Assembly: GCA_012845835.1 (NCBI GenBank)
Contig: JABAKD010000030.1
Span: 8,593,805-8,657,804 of the forward strand
Reading direction: 5' to 3'
Source: Undaria pinnatifida
Lineage: Eukaryota; Sar; Phaeophyceae; Laminariales; Alariaceae
Length of the DNA: 64,000 nucleotides
Shown: positions 28,401 through 34,421 of the stretch, piece by piece
How positions within the stretch are numbered: the first letter of the stretch is position 1
Layout: the number at the start of each line of letters is the position of its first letter
Position numbers and translations under genes: made by a program
The notes under the pieces: model-generated
What the model was told of the DNA's origin: nothing
The model's input: only the letters and a program-made list of their open reading frames with translations
The model's database searches: none

Positions 28401-30799
28401 ATTTTGTCGCTGCGGAGGCGGTGGCGTCCTCCCCCGGAGCCGACACCGAGAGCCCCCTGCAGGTGGTGAGCGAAGTCGTTGACAGCTTGATCGGCAGAGC
28501 TGTGGCACCTGCTGCTGCCGTGGCCGCGATGTCATCGAATGCGGTGTCGAACGGGGTGATGTCCGAGAAGGCGAAGGCTGTGCCAGAGGGGGGGCAGTCG
28601 CTAGGCCAGCGCAACGAAGCTTCAGCGGTTCGTCTTGGCATTGGCCCGGAGGTTGCGCTGGCGGCGATAGCGGCTCCTGATCCGCCCGCACCTCGAGTCG
28701 ATGACGCCCGTGGAAAGAGTGACTCGGTTGCCCTTCGCGTCGGGAGTAGTCTACCACAACTCGCGATGTGCCGCTGTCCGGCGGCCGCGGCGGCGGCGGT
28801 CGGGGCTGCGATGGCGGCGGCGGCGGTGGCGGCGGCGGCGGGGGTGGTGGCCGCGGCGACAGGAGCGGCGGAATCGCTGTCGGCAGGCCGCGCACGCATG
28901 GACGATTCCGCGCATAAAATACTAGCGGGGGGCGTTCGCGGCGGAGTGGAGCACGCGGAAACGGCCGCTTCGTTGTTGCCGGCGATAGACCAAGAAGCCG
29001 CGGAGGGTGAACGCGGATCACCGAGCGCCGCAGGCACCGCAGGTTGCTCCACCGAGACCGGGAACAAGACGATCTCGACCCTGTCGCCGCCCGATCTTCC
29101 GCGGCAGCAGCCGTCTCCGTCTCCGTCTCCACCCCCGTCCTTCTTCCCGGAACGGCAACTCGCGCCGGTGTCGCCCAACGGGCGGAGCTTGTCCTCTCGT
29201 ATTTCGGCTAATGCCAACTCCGTGACGATGCAAGGGGTAATCGCGGCGGAAGGGGCCGCATCGACTGTCCAGACTGTCGAGTCACCGCAACCGCCGCTGC
29301 CGCCGCCACCACCAGCCGCCTCTACGACGACGTCTGCCAGCCCAAACCCGGTGAGCGGCCGGAAGCGAAAGCTTCCGTCGGGGCCCCAGGTCGCCGGGAT
29401 TGCGGGAGGGGAGGGGAGTATCGAAGAGAACGGTAATGGTGGCTTTGGGGCCGGGGGAGGAGTTGATTGCACGAGCGGCTTCACATCGCCGGAGCTGTCC
29501 TTCGAAGACGTGGCCGAGCTTGTCTGGGACCCGCGCTCCGGGCCCAAGCCTCGAAGGGACGGGTCGCGCGCGAGCAGAGGTAGTGTGGAGAGGGCGATGT
29601 GGGAGAGGGACAGTGCGCTGCTGGAGCGGGTGGCACCGGCGCACGCGGAGAAGGCGATGCAGGTGCTCCAGATGCACCGCCACGACGTGGAGCGGGCGGG
29701 GCACATGCTGATGGTCCGGCACGGGATCCCGGTGGTGGGCCTGTCCAGCGTCCGGACCACCCGCAACTCTCGCGCGGAGCAGCAGGCCGCCTCGAACTCC
29801 ACGACATCCGGTCCGTCGCTCACCGCCGGCTTGGCGTGGCGTGGCTCTTCCGCGAACGTTCGTGGTGGCGGTAGCGGTGGTGGCGGAAGCAACGGCGGCG
29901 GCGGTGGAAAGGGCGGCGGCACGGGCGCTTGTGGGGCGCGGCCACCCGCAGCGGCGGCAGCAGCGGCGGCAGGGGGGGCGGCGGCGGCGGGGCTTGCAGC
30001 CCGCGCTGCGACCAAGAAGACTGACGCTCAGAACGTCACACGGGAAGAGGCCAGACAGGCGGCGGATGCGTTCATGCGACACGGCCGGAATCTCAACGCG
30101 GTGGCGGAGGCTCTAGGCTGGAAGAAAAACCGGGTGGTGGAGTACTACTACACCGTGTGGAAGTTCTCGCCGGCGTACCAGGTGAATCACGGAACTCTAG
30201 GAGCTCGAGGGCGGCGGCGTGTCCGCGACGCCCGCTCTTTAACTCTTCTACTTTTAGAATTGTCAGTAGTATACTACCGAGCTGTTTGTTCCCAAAAACA
30301 TGCGTGCAGTTCTGAAAGGGCTAAGAGGAGAAGGAGGGAAGCAGCGGGGCGCCTTGATGAAGTATACATGTATACTTTTTACGCTAGTGCTGCTTGACGT
30401 CATCAGTACGCAGCTGTAGGTTTTGTGCGCGCTCATCCTGCGGAGCGCCAACCACCGACTGTTGTGTTCCTCCTCCCAGCCAGCCAGCTAGCCAGCCAGC
30501 CAGCCGCCTTTTGAGGGTTCAACATGCAAACTAACCCCCCCCCCCCCCCCCCCCCCCCCCTTCTCCTCCCCTTCCATTACGTTGCAAACTGCTGCCCGAT
30601 TCAGGTGTGGAAGACCACTCGCCACCAGGCTGGTTTGCCGGGGGTGGGTGGCGCCGGCCAGGCGTCCGGCGGCATTACTTCGGGGCGGTCGGCGTCCGCC
30701 GGGCTGTTGGGGGGCGGCGGGTTGTTGAACGCTACGTCGGACGGTATGCGGTGGCGAGGGTCTCGCCTCCGCACCCTCAAGACGCCGTCCTCGCAGTGA
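4365..30799 (+). CDS. PHD - AP2 - AP2 - ELM2-like - SANT nuclear protein (12-exon gene)
   Basis: Proposed exons: 4365-4425, 4548-4591, 5320-5617, 12185-12252, 12927-12965, 14128-14187, 19210-19431, 20574-20669, 25645-25726, 27324-27502, 27803-30181, 30605-30799. The joined frame is 3723 nt, 1240 codons plus stop, and every junction keeps phase. In order it has a low-complexity N-terminus (1-134), a C4HC3 PHD finger (about 136-182), a basic patch KRRR (193-196), AP2 domain 1 (about 225-279), AP2 domain 2 (296-348), a long Ala/Ser/Pro-rich linker, an ELM2-like region (948-1029) and a SANT domain (1129-1176). PHD fingers read histone tails, AP2 domains bind DNA, and ELM2-SANT pairs recruit histone deacetylases in CoREST/MTA proteins, so a nuclear transcriptional regulator is inferred. 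The weakest parts are exons 1-2 and the assumption that the PHD and AP2 exons belong to one transcript. Confidence 0.7.
4741..5345 (+). repeat. Four tandem copies of the exon-3 acceptor and exon start
   Basis: A module made of a pyrimidine tract, (CAG)CAACAG-like acceptor and GTGCGTAAGGCACCTGCCTC-like exon start occurs near 4741, 4895, 5148 and 5320. Copies 1-3 run into long poly-C tracts. Copy 3 has CTG in place of the acceptor CAG. Only the fourth copy stays open to a good donor (5617), so I take it as the used exon. The others look like decayed duplicates but could be alternative acceptors. Confidence 0.7.
5838..6120 (+). repeat. 280-bp dispersed repeat, copy 1
   Basis: This matches 49890-50165 along its length. 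Shared blocks include TCGCATAATCAAGTCCGT, CAGTCACTCTGGAG, GAAATCGGGAGTCAGCCTAC and GTGCCAGG followed by CCATACTGGT. A diverged 5' part recurs at 58982-59045. No open frame is shared between copies, so it is a noncoding repeat; the class is unknown. Confidence 0.75.
6366..6432 (-). repeat. GCTTGCAAAGATGAG family, inverted copy C
   Basis: The reverse complement reads CAGCTTGCAAAGACGAGTTT, then a CGACGACATC-type stretch and GATCTCACAGCTGGAGCG. It matches copies A and B of the same repeat family. It lies about 340 bp from copy B in opposite orientation. Confidence 0.65.
6778..6905 (+). repeat. GCTTGCAAAGATGAG family, copy B
   Basis: This is a near-complete match to 1701-1830, starting CCTATATCCTTCATGAGGAT and ending in TTTTTATTTTTTATAAT. 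It is the best pair for judging element boundaries in this family. Confidence 0.75.
8830..8875 (+). repeat. Short telomere-like CCCTAA/CCCCAA array
   Basis: About eight imperfect 6-7 nt units (AACCCTAGCCTAACCCCAAC and similar) occur within an intron. The array is degenerate and short, so it is an interstitial remnant or chance C/A-rich tract, not a chromosome end. Confidence 0.45.
10087..10185 (+). repeat. Four tandem 22-bp repeats around CAGATCGTCCGGTGCTA
   Basis: The unit CATTCAGATCGTCCGGTGCT appears four times in a row with small changes. The flanking 10165-10300 region (GGCTCTCAC, TCTATAGGCC, TGCAGATC, GTCTGCCCTGA) is repeated at about 12013-12125. So this is part of a larger dispersed repeat that also abuts the first PHD exon. 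Confidence 0.7.
10406..10438 (+). repeat. CTG microsatellite
   Basis: Eleven uninterrupted CTG units lie inside intron 3. The same CTGCTGTGAGGATTG flank recurs near 10618 and 10840, so the microsatellite sits in a repeated module. Confidence 0.9.
12185..14187 (+). CDS. PHD finger encoded by three micro-exons (exons 4-6)
   Basis: Exon 4 (12185-12252) reads HNDICERCDSGGDLLCCDFC then NL and ends at GTGAGT. Exon 5 (12927-12965), after TTTCACAG, reads VYHLRCVTPKLTE. Exon 6 (14128-14187), after a long pyrimidine tract and ACAG, reads LPDEELWMCPACTAEVTNRQ. Joined, they give one C4HC3 PHD finger with ligands C140, C143, C152, C155, H160, C163, C179 and C182, plus the diagnostic W two residues before the seventh ligand. 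The sequence is closest in style to CHD/Mi-2 PHD fingers, which bind histone H3 tails. All junctions are phase 0 except the first. The exon 4 acceptor (GAACGGCAG) lacks a good pyrimidine tract, but a stop just upstream forces the exon to begin about there. Confidence 0.88.
12297..12550. mobile_element. GACCCG-rich foldback element (MITE-like), copy 1
   Basis: The ends are inverted: GTTTCACGGGTC on the left and GACCCGTTCCGTGAAAAC on the right. The interior is filled with (GGTCG)-type units such as GGTCGGGTCGGGTCGGGTC. The same terminal motif frames the element at 16130-16344. It has no coding capacity. It lies 45 bp after exon 4 of the PHD/AP2 gene. Confidence 0.55.
13905..14080 (+). repeat. 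GTT/GCT-rich simple sequence
   Basis: This is a TTGTTGTTG/TGCTGTTGC-type tract in the intron before exon 6. It leaves all plus frames open for long stretches, with valine/leucine- or cysteine-rich translations that are not real proteins. It probably serves as the pyrimidine tract region of the exon 6 acceptor. Confidence 0.75.
16130..16344. mobile_element. hAT-like nonautonomous element (MITE), GACCCG family copy 2
   Basis: The terminal inverted repeats are CAGGGCCTTTCACGGGTC on the left and GACCCGTGAGAAGCCCTG on the right, 18 bp with two mismatches. The flanks are GTAAAATT and GTAAATTT, an 8-bp target duplication with one mismatch, typical of hAT transposons. At 215 bp it has no room for a transposase. 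It shares its end motif and GACCCG/CGACTCGA filling with the element at 12297-12550. Confidence 0.72.
16398..16660. mobile_element. CCCGATTCAAGA foldback element, copy 1, with a nested insertion
   Basis: The left end is CCCGATTGAAGGGCACGC and the right end GGTGGTCTTGAATCGGGG, which are inverted relative to one another. Internal blocks (AAGATAAGAGC, GCGCCTGTTTCGGCTTG) are shared with 17505-17685 and, inverted, with about 22183-22335. The 16525-16614 segment interrupts this copy relative to the other two, so a second small element inserted into it. Confidence 0.65.
16525..16614. mobile_element. Small CCTTAACCCC/GGGGTTAAGG element nested in copy 1
   Basis: The segment with TTTTTGGGGACAA, AGGGTAGGGAGGG and GGGGGCTCTAAAGGGGTTAA closely matches 47785-47880, where both 15-bp inverted ends are intact. 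The left end here is degraded. It is noncoding. Confidence 0.6.
17505..17685. mobile_element. CCCGATTCAAGA foldback element, copy 2
   Basis: The ends are CCCCGATTCAAGAGC and GCTCTTAAACCGGGG. It contains AAGATAAGAGCGTTCGGGAC and GAGCGCCTGCTTCGGCTTGT, as in the other two family members. It is about 180 bp long and noncoding. Confidence 0.65.
17868..18137 (+). mobile_element. tRNA-derived SINE, copy 1
   Basis: The head carries RNA polymerase III promoter boxes: an A box TGGTCTAGTGGT and a B box GGGTTCAAATCTC about 45 bp later. A cloverleaf is not formed, so it is not a tRNA gene. The body (AACTAACTGC, GACGAGGGAAGAAA, GTAGTGGGGAGGG, GATCTGAGT) matches 21743-22031 from head to tail. It lies in an intron of the PHD/AP2 gene. 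Confidence 0.8.
18526..18650 (-). mobile_element. Partial SINE, inverted copy
   Basis: The reverse complement carries the 3' half of the SINE: GACGCGAGTCGATGAGGCAA, the GAGAAGAGCCTGCTTAGTGG-like block and the GATCTGAGTGAC end. It faces copy 1 across about 390 bp, and adjacent sequence (AGGGAAAGAGAAGG and its complement) extends the inversion, so the region could fold back. Confidence 0.72.
19210..20669 (+). CDS. Exons 7-8: basic patch and first AP2 domain
   Basis: Exon 7 (19210-19431) follows CACGTTTTCAG and starts TTKRRRLEDGG, a likely nuclear localisation signal. It then enters an AP2 domain: AFHGVKTENDAFRAFVLYKN, then QVLDIGLYPTAQTAARAYDR and K. Exon 8 (20574-20669) follows a long T/C tract and CCGTCAG and completes the domain with ALSLFGDAAVCNFA. 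The first beta sheet is weaker than in plant ERF proteins, but the AARAYDR helix and GD-AVCNF end are diagnostic. Exon 8 ends VKV/GTAAAA style at AAG/GTAAAA, phase 0. A G-run (about 19461-19482) lies just after exon 7. Confidence 0.85.
19738..19870 (+). repeat. Dispersed repeat with GGGTTTTCACCGACCAGGCA, copy 1
   Basis: The segment GCATGGCC, GACCCTCGCAT, GGAGCATGTCGGGTTTTCAC and CGACCAGGCA recurs at 55505-55615 in the PP2C gene. The two copies are about 130 bp long and moderately diverged. No coding frame is conserved. Confidence 0.65.
21743..22031 (+). mobile_element. tRNA-derived SINE, copy 2
   Basis: It starts GCCGGTCGCCCCGGTGGTCT and has an A-box region interrupted by an extra CTAT, followed by a decayed B box (GAGTTCAGTTACC). 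The body matches copy 1 at AACTAACTGC, CGACGAGGGAAGAAAATGCT, TAGTGGGGAGGGGG and the CTGATCTGAGTTA end. Confidence 0.78.
22183..22335. mobile_element. CCCGATTCAAGA foldback element, copy 3 (inverted)
   Basis: The stretch reads TTCCGATTCAAGATCACCCT, GGCCGAAGCAGGCGCTC and GACCGCTCTTTTGTCCCGAA. It is the reverse-orientation counterpart of copy 2 at 17505-17685. The far end is weaker. Confidence 0.55.
22990..23610 (+). repeat. Tandem array of about 190-230 bp units with CCAATCAG
   Basis: Three units start near 23036, 23267 and 23455 with a CGTGCGGGGAGATATCGACC-like block. Each carries GACC-GGGGATGGGAACCTAT-like and CCCC blocks and ends near a CCAATCAGCGAT-like motif. Extra CCAAT motifs lie at about 22995, 23226, 23409 and 23600. 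The units are diverged, so the array is old. Confidence 0.65.
24410..24640 (+). repeat. Three tandem copies of AATTGTCGAAAGCCCGCCAC
   Basis: The block TGTCGAAAGCC(C/T)GCCACGT followed by CGCGATATATCA occurs near 24422, 24511 and 24584. Each is followed by CACAT-CATCCTGGT-like sequence. A solitary related block occurs at 25207. The array is noncoding. Confidence 0.7.
24740..25014 (-). mobile_element. tRNA-derived SINE-like element, second subfamily
   Basis: On the minus strand it starts GGGTCGCCCCGTTGGCGTAT and has a B box GAGTTCGAGCCCC about 60 bp later. The body contains GCGAGAGCGTGAGTTA, AAATCGACGAGCAGTGGGAT, a G-run, and GTGACCACGGCTTGTCCAGA. The body recurs at 25965-26130 on the plus strand. 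It resembles the 17868/21743 SINEs in head and layout but is more distant. Confidence 0.65.
25645..27502 (+). CDS. Exons 9-10: second AP2 domain
   Basis: Exon 9 (25645-25726) reads GVVRSFHQWRAEMQWGNKKR, then HLGFFDQ, and ends CAAC/GTGAGT. Exon 10 (27324-27502), after TTCCTCTCTCTAG, restores a Leu codon and reads DHASHAYNRAALYMNGPDTA then LNPT. Together they form a full AP2 domain: two tryptophans in the sheet, LGFFD, and the A-x-AYNRAA helix ending in GPDTALN. This copy fits the AP2 consensus better than the first. Exon 10 ends LITLAK at AAG/GTAAGG, phase 0. AP2 domains bind GC-rich or specific short DNA sites as a three-strand sheet; tandem copies usually act as one DNA-binding unit. Confidence 0.9.
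25965..26130 (+). mobile_element. Partial SINE-like element, second subfamily
   Basis: It matches the body of the inverted element at 24740-25014: GCGAGAGCGTGAGTTA, AATCGAGGAGCA, AGTGGGAATGCGGAACCC, GAAGGCAAGCACC, GACCACGGCTTGCCCAGAAG. The tRNA-like head is not clearly preserved. Confidence 0.65.
27567..27640 (+). repeat. GTT/GGT microsatellite in intron 10
   Basis: TTGTTGTTGGTGTTGTTGTG and similar units run for about 70 bp between exons 10 and 11. They create open frames on both strands that are not genes. Confidence 0.85.
27803..30181 (+). CDS. Exon 11: long linker, ELM2-like region and SANT domain
   Basis: This single 2379-nt exon (793 codons) follows GGTGCCCTCAG and starts AEGAATSAQYERRKQQMAGK. 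The first two-thirds are Ala/Ser/Pro/Gly-rich, with runs of alanine. Near residues 948-1029 lies LSFEDVAELVWDP, ALLERVA, and AEKAMQVLQMHRHDVERAGH, which follows the ELM2 pattern (LVWxP, a helix, then ALxxL-x-H-D-x-A). A Gly/Ala linker follows, then TREEARQAADAFMRHGRNLN and VVEYYYTVWKFSPAYQ, a SANT domain of the CoREST/MTA type (VVEFYYxWK). ELM2-SANT modules bind class I histone deacetylases and DNA. The exon ends CAG/GTGAAT. The GC content is much higher than in the flanking introns. Confidence 0.85.
30605..30799 (+). CDS. Exon 12: C-terminus of the PHD/AP2/ELM2/SANT protein
   Basis: After a poly-C tract and CCCGATTCAG the frame reads VWKTTRHQAGLPGVGGAGQA, continues Gly/Ser-rich, and ends KTPSSQ at TGA 30797-30799. 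The phase-0 join to exon 11 gives SPAYQVWKTTRHQ, directly after the SANT helix. The sequence after the stop is GC-rich for about 1 kb and may be 3' UTR. Confidence 0.75.
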   Translation: MWKTTRHQAGLPGVGGAGQASGGITSGRSASAGLLGGGGLLNATSDGMRWRGSRLRTLKTPSSQ

Positions 30800-33011
30800 T
30801 CATGATTCGATTGGTGATGCCTGATGCCTCGCCCTTCTGGTGTTCTCGGCATCGTTTTATAAAGCTGGAGCTTTGGTGTGTGTGGTCTTGTTGTTTTCCG
30901 GGCGGTGGGGAGGGAGGGAGGAAAGGGAATGAGTGCAAACTTGCAGAAATGTTCAGTGGGGAAAAACTTGGACGGCGTTATTGTGCAGGGTGGCCAGGAG
31001 CGCGCGCAGCGCGGCGCAAGCGTGGTGCAAGCGCGGGGCCAGGGCGGCGTGGAACGTGGAGCGCACCATCGGTGTTTGTTTTGGTGACTCTACCTGCCAC
31101 CGCGCCGTGTTGTTAGCAAGAAACAGCTCTGCAGTAGGGGTTTCGTTTCACGACGGCGTGTGGTTTCATTCGGCGCGTTCGTTGTTGGGCCACTGGTGGT
31201 GTGATTTTTCGGTGGTGCCGGCGACAGTTGTGCGGCGTCCGAGCTGATGTAGTCGTCGTCCGGCGGGGAGGAGAGGAACTGTAGTCTGTACGATGTGGAA
31301 TGTACCGCACTACCCCGTACGTGCAAGGAGGAGCGTCAGCAGGACGTCTCGAGAGCGCGCAGAATAGCTTTACGGTAGTTTTTTTGTTGTAACGATGGGC
31401 CCTCGCCGGCGCGGAGCGTTTTGCGAGGCGTGTAAGTGTAACAAGGTCGTTTTTTTTTCGTTTCAACATTTTTTGTCGTTGCGTTGGTCGTAGTGGTGGT
31501 GTGCGTCTCGCGTTGAACTCGTAGGGTCTGGGAAGGAGCCAAAGGAGCGGCTCTCGCTCTCACTGCTCTGCGACCAAGGTTGGTCTGTTCGTGTCAACGA
31601 TGTCATCTCAGCTGGAGGGAGAAAGGGAGAGGTACGGGAGAGAGAGAGAGAGCGACCCCGTCGTAGTGCTGTTGTTTTTTGCATAAATATGTGTTGGCGG
31701 TCTGCGCGGTGATCGTGGTGTGCGTTTTCAACGCTGCGTGGTCGTTGGGGGGGGGGAGAGGGGTTGGCACGGATATAAGGAACGGTAAGACGCGGCTGTA
31801 ACCAGACTTCTGGAACGTGATGGGTTTCCGGTGCTGTGACGAAGTAGGTGAAAACTCTAGTCAGCGTGTAGGCGTCAAGCGCAAGCACGCGCAGGCAGAC
31901 AGCGATCCGTTGGAGGGAGGGGCGGAGGTATTTTGTTGCGGTCATTGGACGCTGACAACAAACATATTTCTTCCCCCAGCAGTTGTCGCCAGCGCACCGC
32001 AGCGCGGAGAACGTACTGTAATGGTAGAATAATCTACAGAATTGTGGCACAAAATTAGGAGTGAGTACGAAAAATGGCTGCTATAAAATACTGTAGCCGA
32101 AATGTTAGGTCCACGTGGAGGGTTCGGCTCACGTCGAAAACGATTTCCCGGCAGTGGCTGGCCCCTGGGGCGGTACAGCGGTAGACAACTTTAGTCCTGT
32201 GGCAGACACGTTGCAACCGCTTGGTGCGCAAATCCGCAGGTTACTAGCAGCGGGTGGGTGAATACAGCTACAACTTTAGTCCTGTGGCAGACACGTTGCA
32301 ACCGCTTGGTGCGCTAATCCGCAGGTTACTAGCAGCGGATGGGTGAATACTGCTATTGTTGTGGCCGGCACGGTAAACATGCTTTAAAAATTACAAAATG
32401 TATTTGAAGTGGAGAAACGACCTTGCCTTAGATGGTTCGCAGCGGCATGAAGTCATCACCTTTCAACGGTGTGAGCCCATTATTCTCCCAAGAGCGTACA
32501 CTCCGGCTCTCCTTCTCTGGGGAATAGTACTTCGAAGTTTATTTCAAGCTGTGATCGATTTTTATTTTTTTGGCGCTATCATGCAGCTTTCCTGTACAAT
32601 TTTGAGTCACGTTCGTGCGATCGCGATTTTTTTCCTTGGCTCTGCAACCCCCACCGCGCCCACACTCGTACACCTTGAACACCGGTCCCCACACTATAAT
32701 ATCATCGCACCGGCCCTACTCTCAGTTCCTGGCATGCGCTATGGCCTTCAAGCCAAATCTCATGTGCACGTTGTGTGCGCCTGTTGCGCATACCATCAAA
32801 GTGTCATTCTCCGGTTCAAGTTCGATCGACGCGTGACGTGTTTCATTGTAATGCAGTCAACTACACGCGTTGCCCTGCTTTTCTTCAGTTTAGATTCCGG
32901 GTAAAAGACGTACGTGCGTGTAAAAAGTACAAGTGCGTGTAAAAGTACCCACTAAAAATGGCTGATAGAAAAACTCCAAGAACAAACGGAAGCTATGACG
33001 TAATTTCGCGT
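30800..33011. other. Downstream/intergenic region
   Basis: No gene is supported here. Open frames of up to 195 codons (31463-32050 minus; 32398-32904 plus) have no recognised motif. The region includes an AG-rich run near 31644-31656 and an 84-bp tandem duplication at 32187-32354. Part of it is probably the 3' UTR of the PHD/AP2 gene. Confidence 0.5.
32187..32354 (+). repeat. 84-bp tandem duplication
   Basis: The unit CAACTTTAGTCCTGTGGCAG through GCGGGTGGGTGAATAC occurs twice back to back with only three or so differences. It is a recent local duplication. Confidence 0.9.
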
Positions 33012-33113
33012 AATGTGATGGGTACTCCGAGTGGGGGATGCGTGGTTGGTCGGTGTTGGGAAGCGTGCTCCTCATGGGTTCCGGTGTCTTTGATTGGTCT
33101 CTCCTCATGGCTC

Positions 33114-33488
33114 TGTTATAAGGCTTAGTTTGGGTAAGCTATTGGTTAACCAGTTGCAAGTGGTCAAACGGACTAATACCCCACTAAAATCCTTAACAAA
33201 TGGCGTCGTCGGCAGGACCATGGGTTTTTGGGTCGTGGGTTCGATCCCCACATCCACCATAATAAACTTTTTCAGATTTCCCCATGGCGAACTTGAAAAA
33301 TACTCTCCCCGGTATACCCAGGAAATGAAACGGCTTGGATATATTGACAGGTCCGCCCGTATATCCGGCCGACCTGCTATCCCGCCGTTTCAGGGGGGGA
33401 GAGTGTTATAAGGCTTAGTTTGGGTAAGCTATTGGTTAACCAGTTGCAAGTGGTCAAACGGACTAATACCCCACTAAAATCCTTAACA
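33114..33488 (+). mobile_element. TRIM: terminal-repeat retrotransposon in miniature
   Basis: Two identical 85-bp repeats (33114-33198 and 33404-33488) begin TGTTATAAGG and end CCTTAACA, with TG...CA termini as in LTRs. A purine tract AGGGGGGGAGAG (33392-33403) abuts the second one, as expected of a polypurine tract. A TGG-starting candidate primer site follows the first by two bases. Flanks are a 4-bp GCTC duplication. The paralogous copy at about 34124-34135 reads ATGGCTCGCTGC with no insert, which defines the ends exactly. The internal 205 bp encode no protein, so movement would depend on another element's enzymes. Identical LTRs mean a recent insertion. The orientation follows the purine tract. 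Confidence 0.9.
33231..33260 (+). other. tRNA T-arm/acceptor-like segment inside the TRIM
   Basis: GGTCGTGGGTTCGATCCCCA followed by CATCCACCA has a perfect 5-bp T stem (GTGGG/CCCAC), a TTCGATC loop and a CCA-like end. It also fits a polymerase III B box. An A-box-like TGGTCAAACGG lies about 70 bp upstream inside the LTR. A full cloverleaf is not present. Confidence 0.5.
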
Positions 33489-34421
33489 GCTCGCTGCATA
33501 GACTCAAAAGCTTATGCATTATTTCCCTATATAGAATACAAAAAGACAGACATAACAGGGCTAGGCACGGTAGTGCCGGGTAGCGTAGGATAACGCAGGG
33601 TAGCGCAGGGTAGTGAGATGAGGGGCGTCCTGCTTGTCCCATCATCGTCACCTACATTATCGCCCATCTATGATGGCCTTGACGTGAATGTGACATCTAA
33701 TATCACGTGGTTTCGCCTCAACCATGACATGGTTTCACGTCGAATCTATAAACTATCCTTCTACGGAGGGCGCTCCATTACATTAGACCACCCTGAATAG
33801 TCGTAGACGCAGATCACCTGGCAATCAAAGAAAGGATGTCAACAAAACATCCAGAATTCGGAAGGGGATCGAAGATGCGGCTGTTCGAAACAAACGAAAA
33901 TGAGGCTAAAATGCCTCATTGCAAGATATACAACCCTATGATGGAGCTCACAACCGTGAGAGCTCGAGAAAGGGTATGTACCTACGGTGTACTAGTAGCA
34001 TTCGGCCTACGAGCCAACGACGCCAAATGTGGTGGGTACTCCGAGTGGGGGATGCGTGGTTGGTCGGTGTTGGGAAGCGTGCTCCTCATGAGTTCCGGTG
34101 TCTTTGATTGGTCTCTCCTCATCATGGCTCGCTGCATAGACTCAAAAGCTTGTGCATTATTTCCCTACATAGAATACAAAAAGACAGACATAACAGGGCT
34201 AGGCACGGTAGTGCCGGGTAGCGTAGGATAACGCAGGGTAGCGCAGGGTAGTGAGATGAGGGGCGTCCTGCTTGTCCCATCATCGTCACCTACATTATCG
34301 CCCATCTATGATGGTCTTGACGTGAATGTGACATCTAATATCACGTGGTTTCACCTCAACCGTGACATGGTTTCGCGTCGAATCTATAAACTATCCTTCT
34401 ACGGAGGGCGCTTCATTACAG

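Larger units (their letters stand above)
33012..34421 (+). repeat. Local duplication, about 390 bp per copy
   Basis: The segment from GGGTACTCCGAGTGGGGGAT to CTTCTACGGAGGGCGCT occurs at 33018-33778 and 34035-34412 with a few substitutions. The first copy is longer only because it carries a 375-bp TRIM element at 33114-33488. A 240-bp unduplicated stretch separates them. A short GGGTAGCGCAGGGTAG repeat lies in both. Any coding role is unclear: a 131-codon frame across copy 2 has no match I recognise. Confidence 0.9.

Noticed and set aside
27991..30015. A 674-codon open frame on the minus strand
   Set aside because: It is the antisense shadow of exon 11. The plus frame has ELM2 and SANT motifs and correct splice sites; the minus frame is Ala/Ser/Pro-rich with no domain.
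31463..32050. A 195-codon minus-strand frame
   Set aside because: No recognisable motif or conserved composition. It lies where the 3' UTR of the PHD/AP2 gene is expected.
33836..34231. A 131-codon plus frame across the second duplicated copy
   Set aside because: The first copy of the duplication does not preserve the same frame through the shared segment, and no domain is visible.
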